NCBI GenBank assembly: GCA_947440875.1
Contig: CANETG010000125.1
Coordinates: 1-7,640 of the forward strand
DNA from: Bacteriovoracaceae bacterium
Lineage (GTDB): Bacteria; Bdellovibrionota; Bacteriovoracia; Bacteriovoracales; Bacteriovoracaceae
DNA length: 7,640 nucleotides
Direction of reading: 5' to 3'
Each line of letters starts with the position of its first letter. Position 1 is the stretch's first letter. The notes beneath the pieces were generated by a model. The model ran no database searches. It saw only the letters and a list, made by a program, of their open reading frames with translations, and was not told the DNA's origin. Position numbers and translations under genes: made by a program. Positions 6,353-7,640 of the stretch are shown here, piece by piece.

Positions 6353-7252
6353 ATGAAGAAATCGCCGGTAAAGATTGTAGGCATCACTCTCAAGCCCAAC
6401 TCGACTCCAGAGTTTTACAACATTCTCCCTAATCTTTGTAACTGGCTTGAGCGAAGAAAGGTTCAGCTCATTTTTCGGATTGAGGATGAGGCTAGAGTGG
6501 CAAAGTTTTTTAAGCAAAAAAATACTGATTACTTACAATTCTGGGACGCGGACTCATTTCACAATAAAGTCGATTTGATGCTATCCCTTGGTGGAGACGG
6601 AACACTCATTGGTGTGTGTCGACGGATCAATTCCAAAATCCCCGTTCTCGGAATTAATCTGGGAAGACTAGGCTTCATCACTGAATTCAACAAGAATGAA
6701 TACTTCGATCATTTGGATCAGATCATAAACGGAAAATTTGAAGTTCGAACAAAACCGCTTTGCCATGTAAGTGTCATCAGGAAAAATAAAATTCATTTTA
6801 AGGATTTCTTTTTCAATGATGCTGTCTTAGGAAAAAACGATATCGCTCGGATGATTTATCTCCGTGCGGAATTGGGTGAAGAGCACGTTTATAACATTGC
6901 CGGCGACGGGATTATCATTTCAACGCCGATGGGCTCCACTGCTTATTCTATGGCGGCCGGGGGCCCGATTGTTCACCCAGATGTGAAAGGAATTATTCTC
7001 ACGCCGATTTGCCCCCATTCATTAATTCATCGCCCTTTCGTGGTTCCGGATTCGTCTCCGATTACTCTTCGCATACTTCCTCCCCATCATTCGGTGACTC
7101 TTACTTTAGACGGCCAGGTAGCTATAAATATTGATGAGCAGGACGTCGTCGTGATCAATTCTAGTCGCATGAAAAAAGTCTCGCTCGTCAGAAATCCTGA
7201 CCGTCTTTACTTCGAGACCATTCGAGATAAATTCGTTTCTGGAAAAAGATAA
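6353..7252 (+). CDS. nadK: NAD kinase
   Basis: NadK phosphorylates NAD to NADP using ATP (or polyphosphate in some species), the only route to NADP, and acts in the cytoplasm. The 299-residue length is normal. Diagnostic motifs are present: the glycine-rich LGGDGTL at residues 79-85 (catalytic Asp82), PVLGINLGRLGFITE just after it, Asn155-Asp156 in the FFNDAVL segment, and the second conserved block from GDG at 184-186 through STPMGSTAYSMAAGGPI. Met193 takes the place of the Thr usually seen in TPTGSTAY. The ATG at 6353 is preceded by GGAG (6344-6347) with 5 nt spacing and begins at the expected point (MKKSPVKIVGI); an in-frame GTG 66 nt upstream lies inside the regulator gene and is unlikely. 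It follows the response regulator by 2 nt, so it is probably transcribed with the kinase pair. Confidence 0.96.
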   Translation: MKKSPVKIVGITLKPNSTPEFYNILPNLCNWLERRKVQLIFRIEDEARVAKFFKQKNTDYLQFWDADSFHNKVDLMLSLGGDGTLIGVCRRINSKIPVLGINLGRLGFITEFNKNEYFDHLDQIINGKFEVRTKPLCHVSVIRKNKIHFKDFFFNDAVLGKNDIARMIYLRAELGEEHVYNIAGDGIIISTPMGSTAYSMAAGGPIVHPDVKGIILTPICPHSLIHRPFVVPDSSPITLRILPPHHSVTLTLDGQVAINIDEQDVVVINSSRMKKVSLVRNPDRLYFETIRDKFVSGKR

Positions 7253-7261
7253 TATTGGGCC

Positions 7262-7306
7262 TACGGCTTTTGTACGGACGGGTTGATTTTCCGTAATTTA
7301 TCCGTA
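7262..7306. repeat. Four-half-site dyad upstream of recN, candidate operator
   Basis: TACGG occurs at 7262-7266 and 7273-7277, and its complement CCGTA at 7291-7295 and 7302-7306. Repeats on each side are exactly 11 bp apart, about one helical turn, and both inverted pairs share one centre at 7284. The inner pair extends to TACGGA/TCCGTA. The array covers the -35 region and touches the -10 of the proposed recN promoter, a geometry expected for cooperative binding of two dimers. It lacks a T tract after the stem, so a terminator is less likely. Confidence 0.55.
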
Positions 7307-7310
7307 TCAT
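7283..7310 (+). promoter_or_regulatory. Probable sigma70-type promoter of recN
   Basis: TTGATT (7283-7288) and TATCAT (7305-7310) match the -35 and -10 consensus at four and five of six positions with 16 bp spacing. A start site near 7317 would give a very short leader that overlaps the AAGGGG ribosome site at 7318-7323. An own promoter would separate recN from the nadK run. Confidence 0.5.
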
Positions 7311-7328
7311 GGTTCCTAAGGGGTCACC

Positions 7329-7640
7329 ATGAACGCAACATTCTATTTAAAAAGCTTAGTCATCCAGAACTTTGCCACCTTTCGTAATCAGACGGTAAGG
7401 TTTCGACCAGGATTCAATGCAATTGTCGGTGAAACGGGATCAGGAAAAAGCTTGCTCCTCGATGCGCTTCAATTAATTCTCGGTGGTCGAGCAGATAAAA
7501 GAGTCGTTCGTCGCGAAACAGAATACTCATTAGTAGAAGCAACATTTCACTGTGAAGATCCGGAAGTCCGTGAGTACCTTCTTCAAGAGGGATATCCTGT
7601 TGAAGGAAAGCAACTCATCATTAAGCGCCTCGTTTATAAA
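7329..7640 (+). CDS. recN: DNA repair protein RecN, N-terminal part, 3' truncated by window end
   Basis: RecN is an SMC-like ATPase that acts early at DNA double-strand breaks, bringing ends or sister molecules together for RecA-dependent recombination. The 104 visible residues match the family N terminus: LKSLVIQNFATFRNQTVRF, the GFNAIVGETGSGKS block with Walker A at residues 34-41 (GETGSGKS), then LLLDALQLILGGRAD and VEATF. The second Walker motif, the coiled coil and the signature motif lie beyond the window. The ATG has AAGGGG at 7318-7323, 5 nt upstream. The gene is separated from nadK by 76 nt holding a probable promoter and a symmetric repeat array. In many bacteria recN belongs to the LexA-controlled SOS regulon; whether that holds here is not shown. 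Confidence 0.95.
   Translation, partial: MNATFYLKSLVIQNFATFRNQTVRFRPGFNAIVGETGSGKSLLLDALQLILGGRADKRVVRRETEYSLVEATFHCEDPEVREYLLQEGYPVEGKQLIIKRLVYK

Noticed and set aside
7257..7271. GGGCC-TAC-GGCTT followed by T residues as a nadK terminator
   Set aside because: Only three Watson-Crick pairs plus two G-U pairs with a 3-nt loop; too weak, and the same bases belong to the more regular recN upstream array.

Overview
The window reads as a chromosomal segment of a flagellated Gram-negative bacterium. Base composition looks moderate (low-to-mid 40s % GC by eye). Protein style and gene order fit the Bdellovibrio-like predatory bacteria, especially the Bacteriovorax/Peredibacter side. That placement is inference from general character and was not checked by any search.

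Region 1 (1-1643, + strand) is the end of a flagellar operon: the C-terminal part of fliD (filament cap), fliS (flagellin export chaperone), and a small helical gene in the usual fliT position that starts on the last base of the fliS stop codon. It closes with a strong hairpin that has an A-tract on one side and a T-tract on the other, so it can terminate transcription from both directions.

Region 2 (1645-3824) holds two divergent genes of less certain function. A minus-strand gene encodes a 243-residue soluble protein that I do not recognise firmly. A plus-strand gene encodes a 446-residue protein whose first two-thirds look like a degenerate glycosyltransferase family 9 (heptosyltransferase-like) fold, followed by a helical C-terminal region. 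An 18-bp nearly perfect palindrome lies between them and is a candidate operator.

Region 3 (3874-7252, + strand) is a tightly packed run: a 139-residue helical protein, a soluble hybrid-free histidine kinase overlapping it by 49 nt, a single-domain response regulator overlapping the kinase by 4 nt, and NAD kinase two bases downstream. The kinase and regulator form a classical cytoplasmic two-component pair with no DNA-binding output, so the output is presumably a protein-protein contact. Co-transcription with nadK is likely from spacing, but a functional link is not shown.

Region 4 (7253-7640) is the start of recN, a DNA double-strand-break repair ATPase, cut by the window edge. In front of it lies a notable symmetric array: two TACGG half-sites and two CCGTA half-sites, each pair 11 bp apart and all centred on one point inside a plausible promoter. 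This is the best candidate here for an undescribed regulatory element.

I found no tRNA, rRNA, CRISPR array, insertion sequence or prophage signal. Apart from the items flagged as findings, the window looks like ordinary core genome, and I see no clear evidence of a wholly new system.
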